A stretch of DNA of 64,000 nucleotides from NCBI RefSeq assembly GCF_030730875.1, contig NZ_JAVAMA010000006.1:186001-250000 (forward strand). The letters are read 5' to 3'. Positions within the stretch are counted from its first letter, which is position 1, and the number at the start of each line of letters is the position of its first letter. Made by a program: the position numbers and the translations under genes. The notes beneath the pieces were generated by a model. It was not told where the DNA came from. It saw only the letters and a program-made list of their open reading frames with translations, and did no database searches. The stretch is from Sphingomonas sp. DG1-23 (GTDB lineage Bacteria; Pseudomonadota; Alphaproteobacteria; Sphingomonadales; Sphingomonadaceae). Below are positions 48,373-56,218 of this stretch, piece after piece.

Positions 48373-49380
48373 TCACTTTTCGACTCGCATCCGCGCGCCG
48401 ATCACCTGCACCGTCACCGGCTGACCCTGGCGCAGCGCGTCGTCGGGATCGTCGACGATCACGCGGACCTGATAGACGAGGTCGGTGCGCAGATTCTCGG
48501 TCTCGACCGACTTGGGCGTGAATTCGGCGCGCGGCGCGATATAGCCGATCGTCCCGCGATAGGCCTTGGGGTTGCCGTCGGCGCGCACCTGCACCTTCAT
48601 CCCCGGACTGATCCGGCTGAGATCGGTCTCGGCGACATAAGCGCGCACTCGCATCGGCCGATCGATCGACAAGGTCAGCACCGTCTCGCCCGGCTGGACG
48701 ATCGCACCGGGCTCGCGAGCGCGGGTGACGATCGTACCCGCGCTCGCCGCCGCCAGCCGCGTATCCGAACGATCGGTCGCCACACTTGCCCGCGCCGCCT
48801 GTGCGGATCGGAACTCGGCGGCGGCGGCGGCTACATCTTCGCGTCGCGTTCCCGCCTGGAGCAGCGAAAGCCCCTGCCGCGCCTCGGCGAGCTGGGCGGC
48901 GGCACGATCGCGATCGGCGCGGGTCTGTTCCCACAGGTCGCGGCTGATCGCGCCGGGGCCGACCAGCGTCTCGCGTCGCGCGTAATCGCGCCGGGCATTG
49001 TCGTAGACCGCCTCCGCCGCCGCGACCCGCGCCCGCGCCTGTGCCACGTCCTGCGCCCGCGCGCCGTTTCGCGCCTTGTCGTAATTGGCCTGGGCCTGCG
49101 CCACGCGCGCATCGGATTCGGCGATGCGGCTGTCGATCGTGGCGGTGTCGAGCGCCGCCAGGAGCTGGCCCTGCGTTACCTTGGCGCCTTCGTCGACGCC
49201 GATCGCGGCAATCCGCCCGCCGACGCGAAAGCCCATATCGACTTCGCGGATGTCGACATTGCCATAGAGGCTGAGCTCGGTCTGGGGCCGAGCGGGCATC
49301 AGCCCGAAGCCGCGGGTGAAGATCGCCGCCACGACGAGCACCACGACGATTGCGAGCACGATCAGGCGACGGCGGTTCAT
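48373..49380 (-). CDS. ybhG: Membrane-fusion (HlyD-family) protein, YbhG-like
   Basis: A 335-residue periplasmic adaptor: an N-terminal signal-anchor (residues 5-25, LIVLAIVVVLVVAAIFTRGF), a biotinyl-lipoyl-like domain (SLYGNVDIREVDMGFRVGGR), a long alpha-hairpin (about 75-200, rich in A/R/D) and a beta-barrel domain (VRAYVAETDLSRISPGMKVQ). GFRVGGRI is typical of YbhG. It links the ABC permeases to the outer-membrane lipoprotein encoded at the operon end. Start overlaps the TetR-type stop (ATGA). Confidence 0.92.
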   Translation of the reverse strand: MNRRRLIVLAIVVVLVVAAIFTRGFGLMPARPQTELSLYGNVDIREVDMGFRVGGRIAAIGVDEGAKVTQGQLLAALDTATIDSRIAESDARVAQAQANYDKARNGARAQDVAQARARVAAAEAVYDNARRDYARRETLVGPGAISRDLWEQTRADRDRAAAQLAEARQGLSLLQAGTRREDVAAAAAEFRSAQAARASVATDRSDTRLAAASAGTIVTRAREPGAIVQPGETVLTLSIDRPMRVRAYVAETDLSRISPGMKVQVRADGNPKAYRGTIGYIAPRAEFTPKSVETENLRTDLVYQVRVIVDDPDDALRQGQPVTVQVIGARMRVEK

Positions 49381-49997
49381 TGCGGCTTCTCCGAAAGAAT
49401 GCAGAGCACGTTGGCGCGAAGGCGCGCGCGCAGCAGTGCGGCGGTGCCGTCGTCGATCTGGTCGACCTGCAGCGCCCGGCACACTGCAGCACGGCCCGCG
49501 CGCAGCACCATCGCCTGGCCGAACAGCAGAATCGCCATCGCGACCGCGTCCCGCCGGGCGAGGTCGGGCCGCGCGCGGCCGATCAGCTCGATGAACGCGT
49601 CGAGAATCGGCTGCATCGCTTTGGCGAACAATATGTCGAACGCCTCGGTCGGGAATTGCTGCTCGCGGATGATGAAGCGCGACCAGGCTTCGGTCTCGGG
49701 CCGGAGCATCATCTGGGCGAGGCCGTCGAGGATCGCGGCGAGCGCTTCGGTGGCCGCGCCGCCCGATTCGCGCCCCGCCGCCACTGCGCGTGCGACCGAC
49801 TCGCTCTGAAGGGCGCGAATCGCGGCGGCGATATGCTCGGCAGCGGCGAGGTAGAGGCCCTGCTTCCCGCCGAAATGATAGGTGATCGACGACATCGCGG
49901 TGCCCGAGGCGCGCGCGATGTCGCGGGTGCTGGCGCCTTCGAAGCCGAGTCTGCCGAACTGGTCGATCGCCGTATCGAGGAGCGTAGCAGAGACCAT
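49377..49997 (-). CDS. cecR: TetR-family regulator, CecR (YbiH)-like
   Basis: A 206-residue TetR regulator: helix-turn-helix at about residues 8-55 (LLDTAIDQFGRLGFEGASTR, DIARASGTAMSSITYHFGGK) and a ligand domain of the CecR/DUF1956 type (about 80-205: MMLRPETEAWSRFIIREQQF, PTEAFDILF). It precedes ybhGFSR in the same operon, the order known from E. coli. The ATG at 49997 is chosen because GAAGGGG lies just upstream and a perfect 16-base palindrome lies in the leader; an upstream in-frame ATG at 50030 would put that palindrome inside the gene. Confidence 0.88.
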   Translation of the reverse strand: MVSATLLDTAIDQFGRLGFEGASTRDIARASGTAMSSITYHFGGKQGLYLAAAEHIAAAIRALQSESVARAVAAGRESGGAATEALAAILDGLAQMMLRPETEAWSRFIIREQQFPTEAFDILFAKAMQPILDAFIELIGRARPDLARRDAVAMAILLFGQAMVLRAGRAAVCRALQVDQIDDGTAALLRARLRANVLCILSEKPQ

Positions 49998-50007
49998 GGA
50001 CCCCTTC

Positions 50008-50023
50008 GTTCGTTCGAACGAAC
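50008..50023. promoter_or_regulatory. Perfect 16-base palindrome, CecR-type operator
   Basis: GTTCGTTCGAACGAAC is its own reverse complement and starts 11 bases upstream of the TetR-family ATG, where an autorepressor should bind. Confidence 0.8.
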
Positions 50024-50101
50024 AGTGCATATGCTTGCATCTTTGGCCGGGCAAGGCCCTTGTGCGCCAGTGGCTTGCACCCGATTGACCGGCTACGCGT
50101 T

Positions 50102-50115
50102 AATACTAGTGTATT
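50102..50115. promoter_or_regulatory. AATAC-N4-GTATT dyad upstream of the second TetR gene
   Basis: AATAC-TAGT-GTATT, a perfect 5-base-pair dyad, lies 32 bases before the TetR start at 50147. Its half-sites resemble the ATAC-N6-GTAT sites at 50856 and 50903, but the spacing differs by two bases. Confidence 0.4.
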
Positions 50116-50146
50116 TTCCACAGTTTGCGATTATGTACCGATCATT

Positions 50147-50758
50147 ATGAAACTTGATATCTGTTCTGCCGCCAAAGGGCGCCCGCGCGAATTCTGCGTC
50201 GACGAGGCGCTCGCCCAAGCCCTGCGCGTGTTCTGGAGCAAGGGCTATGAGGGCGCCTCGCTCACCGACCTGACCGATGCGATGGGGATCACCCGGCCCA
50301 GCCTCTATGCCGCGTTCGGCAACAAGGAGGCGCTGTTCCGCAAGGCGCTCGACCTCTACGAGCGCGAGAAGCTCTGCTACATGTCGCAGGCGCTCGACGC
50401 GCCGACGGCACGCGACGTGGCCGAGCGGCTGCTGCGCGGGGCGCTGGAGATGCAGACCAGCGATTGCGAGCCGCGCGGCTGCCTGCGCGTGATCAGCTCG
50501 GTCGCCTGCGGAGTCGAGGCCGAATCGATCCGCGAAGAAGTCATCGCCCGGCGCAAATCTTCGTCGGACGCGCTGATCGCGCGATTCGAGAAGGCCGAAG
50601 CGGCGGGCGAGCTCCCCGAGCATATGAACGCCGAGGGGCTTTCCGGCTATCTGGTGGCGCTGCTGCAAGGGCTCGCCCTGCAGGCCGGGGCAGGGGCCAG
50701 CCGCGAAGAACTCGAGCGGCTGGTCGAGACCAGCCTCGCGGTATGGCCGACGAAATAG
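50147..50758 (+). CDS. TetR/AcrR-family regulator of the RND efflux operon
   Basis: A 203-residue TetR regulator with a helix-turn-helix at about residues 15-60 (GRPREFCVDEALAQALRVFW, GASLTDLTDAMGITRPSLYA, AFGNKEALFRKAL) and a C-terminal domain containing CEPRGCLRVISSVACGVEA, the cysteine-rich segment common in this AcrR subgroup. ATG follows an AT-rich leader; the longer frame crosses the promoter. It lies in the same orientation directly upstream of the RND operon, whose promoter carries two ATAC-N6-GTAT sites, so it is the likely repressor. Confidence 0.87.
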   Translation: MKLDICSAAKGRPREFCVDEALAQALRVFWSKGYEGASLTDLTDAMGITRPSLYAAFGNKEALFRKALDLYEREKLCYMSQALDAPTARDVAERLLRGALEMQTSDCEPRGCLRVISSVACGVEAESIREEVIARRKSSSDALIARFEKAEAAGELPEHMNAEGLSGYLVALLQGLALQAGAGASREELERLVETSLAVWPTK

Positions 50759-50855
50759 GCAGCGCCAGCGTTTGAGCAGTCGGATTTCGCCGCGTAGCGG
50801 CGCTGGGCGCCTCTCGCCCTCGAAATTTTGCGCTTTCCCCCTCTCGACAATAAAA

Positions 50856-50869
50856 ATACCGGCCAGTAT
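50856..50869. promoter_or_regulatory. TetR-type operator, site 1 (ATAC-N6-GTAT)
   Basis: ATAC-CGGCCA-GTAT lies upstream of the -35 hexamer of the RND operon promoter. The second copy starts 47 bases further on. Confidence 0.65.
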
Positions 50870-50878
50870 AGAAAGCCC

Positions 50879-50907
50879 TTGACGCAACGCAGCACGATTT
50901 CTATACC
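50879..50907 (+). promoter_or_regulatory. Sigma-70 promoter of the RND efflux operon
   Basis: TTGACG (50879-50884) and TATACC (50902-50907) are separated by exactly 17 bases. The -10 overlaps the second ATAC-N6-GTAT operator, so bound repressor would occlude RNA polymerase. Predicted transcript start is near 50914. Confidence 0.7.
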
Positions 50908-50916
50908 AGTCGGTAT
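50903..50916. promoter_or_regulatory. TetR-type operator, site 2 (ATAC-N6-GTAT)
   Basis: ATAC-CAGTCG-GTAT overlaps the -10 hexamer and predicted start of the RND operon transcript. Confidence 0.7.
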
Positions 50917-50965
50917 GGAAGTGAGAAGTCACCTTCGACAACGGGACCAGACGAAGGAACTGCCT

Positions 50966-51007
50966 ATGCGTCAGCCTTGCAAACAGCGAGATCGGGCCAC
51001 GGCCTGA
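50966..51007 (+). CDS. 13-codon leader ORF ahead of the RND operon
   Basis: ATG to TGA encodes MRQPCKQRDRATA. GAAGGA lies seven bases before the ATG, an ideal ribosome binding site, about 40 bases after the predicted transcript start. The stop is three bases before an intrinsic-terminator hairpin, the geometry of a leader peptide in ribosome-mediated attenuation. It is too short for standard gene calling and no homologue is known to me. Confidence 0.5.
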   Translation: MRQPCKQRDRATA

Positions 51008-51010
51008 ACC

Positions 51011-51040
51011 ATCGGCGCCCTGCGCGCCGATCCATTTTTT
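51011..51040 (+). terminator. Intrinsic terminator/attenuator in the RND operon leader
   Basis: ATCGGCGC-CCTGC-GCGCCGAT is a perfect 8-base-pair stem followed by CC-A-T6. It lies about 100 bases after the predicted transcript start and 143 bases before the first operon gene. GATCGG at 50990-50995, inside the leader ORF, can pair with CCGATC at 51027-51032 in the 3' arm, offering an alternative structure. Confidence 0.75.
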
Positions 51041-51183
51041 CCAGGCCATGCCTGCCCGGCGCGCGAGCGAGTTCGAGCGCGGGAGGCTTGCGCCTTCGCG
51101 ACAATATTCGCCGGTGATCCCGTGGTCAGGTGCCGCGGGCGAGGAAGCGGTGCGTCCGCCGCCGGCCAGAAGGGAGAAGAATT

Positions 51184-51582
51184 ATGGCCTATCTCAACTT
51201 TTCCGCGCTCGAAGGCAGCCCGGTCGCGGCGCCTGCCGACGTCGCCGCCGCGCCGCGTACCCAGACCGGCTTTTCCGCGCTCGAATGGCAAGTCGTGGCG
51301 ATCGCGCAGCACGACCGGCTCTCGTCGCTCGAAAAACCGGGCAAGCTGGCGACGGCGCTCACCATGATCTTCGGCGGCCAGCGGCCCAATCCCGAACTCG
51401 CCGATACGCGGCTCGAGGCGCTTCGCCGCCTCGCGGTCCACGCCTGGCATCGCGGCTATACGGTGCCGCGCGCCGCGATCCGCGCCTTCCACGAGGCGGG
51501 CTTCTCTCTCGAACAATATGAAACGCTGCTCGCCAGCATCAGCCGGGGCCGGGCAGCCCTCAACCAGGGAAATCGTGCATGA
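51184..51582 (+). CDS. Hypothetical protein, first gene of the RND operon
   Basis: A 132-residue soluble protein I do not recognise, preceded by GGGAGAAGAATT. Two similar short segments, LNFSALEGSP near residue 4 and TGFSALEWQV near residue 28, are followed by a helical region (LSSLEKPGKLATALTMIFGG, ADTRLEALRRLAVHAWHRGY, AIRAFHEAGFSLEQYETLLA). No signal peptide or metal motif. Its stop overlaps the adaptor gene ATG (ATGA), so translation is coupled to the pump. A regulatory or accessory role is possible. Confidence 0.65.
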   Translation: MAYLNFSALEGSPVAAPADVAAAPRTQTGFSALEWQVVAIAQHDRLSSLEKPGKLATALTMIFGGQRPNPELADTRLEALRRLAVHAWHRGYTVPRAAIRAFHEAGFSLEQYETLLASISRGRAALNQGNRA

Positions 51583-52847
51583 ACATGGTCACGCGTATCG
51601 AGTCCGTAGAACCCGGGCAGAGCGAGCCGGCGGCGCCGTCGAAGGGCCGACCGCTCTGGCAGAAGGGCGCGTTCGTCGCGCTGCCGGTCCTGCTGGTCGC
51701 CGGCGGCATGGGGCTCGCCAACCGCCAGGCCCCGGCGCTCGCCGCACCGCCGCCGCCGACCGTCACCGTCGCCCAGCCTTTGGTCCGTCAGGTCAACGAA
51801 TGGGACGATTATGTCGGCCGCTTCGAGGCGAGCCGCAGCGTCGAGGTGCGTCCGCGCGTCTCGGGGCAGGTCGTCGGCATCCACTTCACCGACGGCGCGA
51901 TCGTCCAGAAGGGCCAGTTGCTGTTCACGCTCGACGCGCGTCCGCTCGCCGCGGCGCTGGCCGAGGCCCGTGCGGGGCTCGCCACTGCCCAGAGCGACCT
52001 CGCGCTCGCCCGGTCCGATCTCGGCCGCGCCGAACGGCTGGTCGCGGCGGAGGCGGTGTCGAAGAGCGATGTCGAGCGCCTCCAGGCGCGCGTCCGTGCG
52101 GCCAACGCCTCGGTCGCGGCGGCGCAGGCGCGGGTTCGCGCCCGCGCGCTCGACGTCGAGTTCACGCAGGTCCGCGCCCCGATCGCCGGCCGCATCTCGG
52201 ACCGCAAGGTCGATGCCGGCAATCTGGTCGCGGCCGGGGAAGGGGCGGGCGGTTCGCTGCTCACCACGATCAACGCGCTCGACCCGATCTATTTCAGCTT
52301 CGACGGATCGGAGGCCTTGTTCCTCAAGGCCAAGCGCGCCGCCGCCGCGGGCGGGGCCCAGTCGCCGGTCGAGATCCGCCTCCAGGACGAGACCGATTAT
52401 CGCTGGAAGGGCGGGCTCGACTTCACCGACAACGGGCTCGATCCGCGGTCGGGGACGATCCGCGGCCGCGCCGTGCTGCGCAATCCGGAGATGTTCCTCA
52501 CGCCCGGCATGTTCGGCAATATGCGGCTCTCGGCGGGCGGCACCACGCAGGCGCTGCTGATCCCCGATTCGGCGCTGTCGACCGATCAGGCGCGCAAGAT
52601 CGTGATGACGGTGGGCAAGGACGGGACGCTTCAGCCCAGGCCGGTGACGGTCGGGCCGGTGGTCGACGGGCTGCGCATCGTCCGCGCGGGGCTCACCCCG
52701 CAGGACCGCGTCGTCCTCGCCGGTGCGCAGGTCGTGCCGCCGGGGACCAAGGTTCAGGTCAAGCCGGGCAAGATCGAGCCCCAGGCTGCGGCCGCAGCGC
52801 CGGTCGTATCGGCTCCGGTCACGGGCGAAGCCACTTTCGCTCGCTGA
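51579..52847 (+). CDS. RND efflux periplasmic adaptor (AcrA/MexA family)
   Basis: A 422-residue membrane-fusion protein. Residues 28-48 form an uncleaved signal-anchor (GAFVALPVLLVAGGMGLANR); no lipobox is seen. The lipoyl-like domain (VEVRPRVSGQVVGIHFTDGA, VQKGQLLFTLDARPLAAALA), the alpha-hairpin (about 120-190) and the beta-barrel/membrane-proximal part (FTDNGLDPRSGTIRGRAVLRN, in parts, and MFLTPGMFGNMRLS) are in the standard order. The C-terminal tail is alanine-rich. It couples the RND pump to the outer-membrane factor downstream. Confidence 0.94.
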   Translation: MNMVTRIESVEPGQSEPAAPSKGRPLWQKGAFVALPVLLVAGGMGLANRQAPALAAPPPPTVTVAQPLVRQVNEWDDYVGRFEASRSVEVRPRVSGQVVGIHFTDGAIVQKGQLLFTLDARPLAAALAEARAGLATAQSDLALARSDLGRAERLVAAEAVSKSDVERLQARVRAANASVAAAQARVRARALDVEFTQVRAPIAGRISDRKVDAGNLVAAGEGAGGSLLTTINALDPIYFSFDGSEALFLKAKRAAAAGGAQSPVEIRLQDETDYRWKGGLDFTDNGLDPRSGTIRGRAVLRNPEMFLTPGMFGNMRLSAGGTTQALLIPDSALSTDQARKIVMTVGKDGTLQPRPVTVGPVVDGLRIVRAGLTPQDRVVLAGAQVVPPGTKVQVKPGKIEPQAAAAAPVVSAPVTGEATFAR

Positions 52848-52851
52848 CCGA

Positions 52852-52888
52852 CCTGCCGCCGGGCGGTCCCCAAGAGCCCGGCGGCAGG
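52852..52888 (+). terminator. Long GC hairpin between adaptor and RND pump genes
   Basis: CCTGCCGCCGGGC and GCCCGGCGGCAGG form a perfect 13-base-pair stem with an 11-base loop, five bases after the adaptor stop. No U-run follows, so partial termination or 3' end protection is more likely than full termination. Confidence 0.5.
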
Positions 52889-52902
52889 ACCCAATCTCAC
52901 CA

Positions 52903-52989
52903 CCGTTCGGCCTGAACTCGTCGAAGGGCGGCCCGCCACCTGCGCGCCGCCCGCGGCCAGCCGGCCTTCGGCAGGCTCAGGCCGAACGG
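52903..52989. repeat. 87-base inverted repeat (CCGTTCGGCCTGA family)
   Basis: CCGTTCGGCCTGA...TCGAAGG at the left is mirrored by CCTTCG...TCAGGCCGAACGG at the right, with a GC-rich centre. A different family from the GTGCTCCTGC repeats. It fills the gap before the RND pump gene. Confidence 0.85.
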
Positions 52990-53023
52990 ATTGAATCGAA
53001 CCCCTCCAACGAGGAGTAGGCCC

Positions 53024-56000
53024 ATGCGCCTCTCACGTTTCTTCATCACGCGCCCGATCTTCGCGGCGGTCATCTCGGTCGTCATCACGATCATCGGCGC
53101 GATCGCCTATCTGGCGCTGCCGATCTCGCAATATCCCGACATCGTCCCGCCGACGGTGACGGTCACCGCCGCCTATCCCGGCGCTTCGGCCGAGACGGTT
53201 GCCGAAACCGTCGCCGCGCCGATCGAGCAGGAAATCAACGGCGTCGACGACATGCTCTACCAGTCGTCGCAATCGACCGGCGACGGCAACGTCACGATCA
53301 CCGTGACCTTCAAGTCGGGCACCGATCTCGATGCCGCGCAGGTGCTGGTGCAGAACCGCGTCGCGGTCGCGATCCCGCGCCTCCCCGAAGAGGTGCAGCG
53401 GCTCGGCGTGGTCACGCGCAAGACCACCCCGGACTTCCTGATGGTGGTCAATCTGATCTCTCCCGACAATTCGGTCGACCGCAGCTACATCTCGAATTAC
53501 GCGCTGACCCAGGTCAAGGACCGGCTGGCGCGTATCGAGGGCGTCGGCGACGTCCGCATGTTCGGCGCGCGCGACTATGCGATGCGCGTGTGGATCGATC
53601 CGGGCCGTGCCGCCGCGCTCGACCTGACCGCGGGCGACATCGTCCAGGCGCTGCGCGGCCAGAATATCCAGGTTGCCGCCGGCTCGCTCGGCCAGCCGGG
53701 CTCCACGCCGAGCGGCAATGCGTTCCAGCTCAACATCGAGACGCACGGCCGCCTCAAGGATCCGGCCGAATTCGGCCAGGTCGTGATCCGCACCGACGCC
53801 AGCGGGCGCCAGGTCCGGGTGAGCGACGTCGCGCGGGTCGAACTGGGCGCCGCGGACTATTCGTCGAACACCTATCTCTCCAACCAGCCCACCGTGATCC
53901 TCGGCGTCTTCCAGCGCCCGGGCTCGAACGCGCTCGCCTCGGCGCAGGCGATCGAGCACGAGCTCGAGACGATGTCCAAGAACTTCCCCAAGGGCCTCGA
54001 ATATCGCGTCATCTACAACCCGACCGAGTTCATCGCCCAGTCGATCGACGCGGTCTATCACACGCTGGCCGAGGCGATCCTGCTCGTCGTGCTGGTGGTG
54101 ATCGTCTTCCTTCAGAAATGGCGTGCGGCGATCATCCCGGTGGTGGCGATCCCGGTCTCGCTGATCGGCACCATGGCGGTGCTGCTGCCGCTCGGTTACT
54201 CGCTCAACAACCTCTCGCTGTTCGGCCTCGTGCTGGCGATCGGCATCGTCGTCGACGACGCGATCGTCGTGGTCGAGAATGTCGAGCGCAACCTCGCCCG
54301 GGGCATGTCCTCGCTCGAGGCGGCGAAGACCTCGATGGACGAAGTGTCGGGCGCGCTCGTCGCGATCGTCCTCGTGCTGCTCGCAGTGTTCCTGCCGACC
54401 CTGTTCCTCAACGGTCTGTCGGGCGCCTTCTACAAGCAGTTTGCCGTGACCATCTCGGCGGCGACCGCGATCTCGCTGCTCGTCTCGCTGACGCTGTCGC
54501 CCGCGCTCGCCGCCTTGCTGCTCAAGGGACATGAGGGCGAACCGAAAGGACCGATCTCGCGGCTCGTCAATCGCGGCGCCGACTTGTTCAACCGCGGTTT
54601 CGAGCGGCTGAGCGACGGCTATTCGCGGCTGACGCGTGCGCTGGTCACCCGGCCCAAGCGGATGATGGTTACCTATGCCGGTCTGATCGCAGCGACGATC
54701 GGCATGTTCTGGGTGACCCCGGTCGGCTTCATCCCGGCGCAGGACCAAGGCTATTTCCTGACCGTGATCCAGCTGCCGCCGGGCTCGTCGCTCGAACGCA
54801 CCGACGAAGTGATGCGCAAGGTCGTCGCGCGCATCCTGCCGATCAAGGGCGTCAAGGGCTCGGTGATGCTCGCGGGCTTCGACGGCCCGTCGCAGACCCT
54901 CGCGCCAAACTCGGCCGCGGCCTATGTGCCCCTGCTTTCCTTCGAGGAGCGCAAGAAGCTCGGCGTCAATTACGCCGGCATCATGAACGAGGCGCGCACG
55001 CGCACCGCCGACATCAACGAGGCGATGCTGCTCGTCGTCCCGCCGCCGCTCATTCAGGGCATCGGCTCGGCCGGTGGTTTCCGGCTGATGGTCCAGGATC
55101 GTGGCGAGCACGGCTATGACCAACTCGGCAAGACCGCGTTCGGGCTGATCGGCCAGGCCAATCAGACTGCGGGCCTCCAGCAGATCTACACCTTCTTCAA
55201 CACCGCCACGCCGCGCGTCTTCGCCGATATCGACCGGCGCAAGGCCAATCTGCTCGGCGTCCCGCCCGAGCGGGTATTCGAGGCGCTCAACGTCTATCTC
55301 GGTTCGACCTTCGTGAACGACTTCAACATGCTCGGGCGCACCTATCGGGTCACCGCGCAGGCAGATGCGCCGTTCCGTGCCACCGAAGCCGACATCGCCA
55401 ACCTCAAGACTCGCTCGAATTCGGGCGCGATGGTGCCGATCGGCTCGGTGTCGACCTTCGAGAACAAGACCGGACCGTATCGGGTGACGCGCTACAATCT
55501 GTTCCCCGCGGTCGAGGTCGATGGCGACACCGCACCGGGCTACAGCTCGGGCGCCTCGCTCGACTCGATGGAGAAGCTCGCGAGCCAGCTGCCTCCCGGC
55601 TACGGCGCCGAATGGACCGGCATCGCCTATCAGCAGAAGATGGCGGGAAGCACCGCGGGTCTCGTGTTCGCACTGGCGGTGCTGTTCGTCTTCCTCGTGC
55701 TCGCGGCGCAATATGAGAGCCTGACGATGCCGCTGGCGATCATCCTGATCGTGCCGATGTGTCTGCTCGCGGCCATGGCCGGGGTAAACCTGCGGGGAAT
55801 GGACAATAATGTCCTCACGCAGATCGGCCTCGTCGTGCTGATCGCGCTCGCCGCCAAGAACGCGATCCTCGTGGTCGAGTTCGCCAAGCAGGCCGAGGAC
55901 GAGGACGGGCTTTCGCCGGTGGAAGCCGCGATCCGTGCCGCGCGCGATCGCCTGCGGCCGATCCTGATGACGTCGTTCGCGTTCATCCTCGGCGCGGTGC

Positions 56001-56206
56001 CGCTGCTGATCGCGAGCGGGGCAGGGGCGGAGCTCCGTCAGGCGCTGGGCACGGCGGTGTTCTTCGGAATGATGGGCGTGACCGCGTTCGGTCTGCTCTT
56101 CACGCCAACCTTCTACGTCGTCTGCCGCGGGCTTGGACAGCGTCTCGCGCGCAGACGGCGTGGATCGGGCGGGCATGCCGAACCCGTGCTCCAGCCGGCA
56201 GAGTAA
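53024..56206 (+). CDS. RND-family inner-membrane efflux pump (AcrB/MexB type)
   Basis: A 1,060-residue HAE1-family pump. The N-terminus MRLSRFFITRPIFAAVISVV is typical, with GAGGAG before this ATG; an upstream in-frame ATG lies in the repeat. Two halves each have a large periplasmic loop and six helices. Proton-relay motif with paired aspartates appears as GIVVDDAIVVVENVERN; a lysine counterpart is in LIALAAKNAILVVEFAKQ. GQNIQVAAGSLG and the FIPAQDQGYF start of the second half are also family marks. Substrates cannot be told; multidrug export is typical. Confidence 0.96.
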   Translation: MRLSRFFITRPIFAAVISVVITIIGAIAYLALPISQYPDIVPPTVTVTAAYPGASAETVAETVAAPIEQEINGVDDMLYQSSQSTGDGNVTITVTFKSGTDLDAAQVLVQNRVAVAIPRLPEEVQRLGVVTRKTTPDFLMVVNLISPDNSVDRSYISNYALTQVKDRLARIEGVGDVRMFGARDYAMRVWIDPGRAAALDLTAGDIVQALRGQNIQVAAGSLGQPGSTPSGNAFQLNIETHGRLKDPAEFGQVVIRTDASGRQVRVSDVARVELGAADYSSNTYLSNQPTVILGVFQRPGSNALASAQAIEHELETMSKNFPKGLEYRVIYNPTEFIAQSIDAVYHTLAEAILLVVLVVIVFLQKWRAAIIPVVAIPVSLIGTMAVLLPLGYSLNNLSLFGLVLAIGIVVDDAIVVVENVERNLARGMSSLEAAKTSMDEVSGALVAIVLVLLAVFLPTLFLNGLSGAFYKQFAVTISAATAISLLVSLTLSPALAALLLKGHEGEPKGPISRLVNRGADLFNRGFERLSDGYSRLTRALVTRPKRMMVTYAGLIAATIGMFWVTPVGFIPAQDQGYFLTVIQLPPGSSLERTDEVMRKVVARILPIKGVKGSVMLAGFDGPSQTLAPNSAAAYVPLLSFEERKKLGVNYAGIMNEARTRTADINEAMLLVVPPPLIQGIGSAGGFRLMVQDRGEHGYDQLGKTAFGLIGQANQTAGLQQIYTFFNTATPRVFADIDRRKANLLGVPPERVFEALNVYLGSTFVNDFNMLGRTYRVTAQADAPFRATEADIANLKTRSNSGAMVPIGSVSTFENKTGPYRVTRYNLFPAVEVDGDTAPGYSSGASLDSMEKLASQLPPGYGAEWTGIAYQQKMAGSTAGLVFALAVLFVFLVLAAQYESLTMPLAIILIVPMCLLAAMAGVNLRGMDNNVLTQIGLVVLIALAAKNAILVVEFAKQAEDEDGLSPVEAAIRAARDRLRPILMTSFAFILGAVPLLIASGAGAELRQALGTAVFFGMMGVTAFGLLFTPTFYVVCRGLGQRLARRRRGSGGHAEPVLQPAE

Positions 56207-56218
56207 CCAATGACGTCA

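Noticed and set aside
50060..50146. N-terminal extension of the second TetR regulator
   Set aside because: It would translate the promoter area with the AATAC-N4-GTATT dyad, and the TetR fold begins after the ATG at 50147.
53033..56176. 1,047-residue minus-strand open frame opposite the RND pump
   Set aside because: Antisense shadow; repetitive D/R/H/E composition and no recognisable domain.
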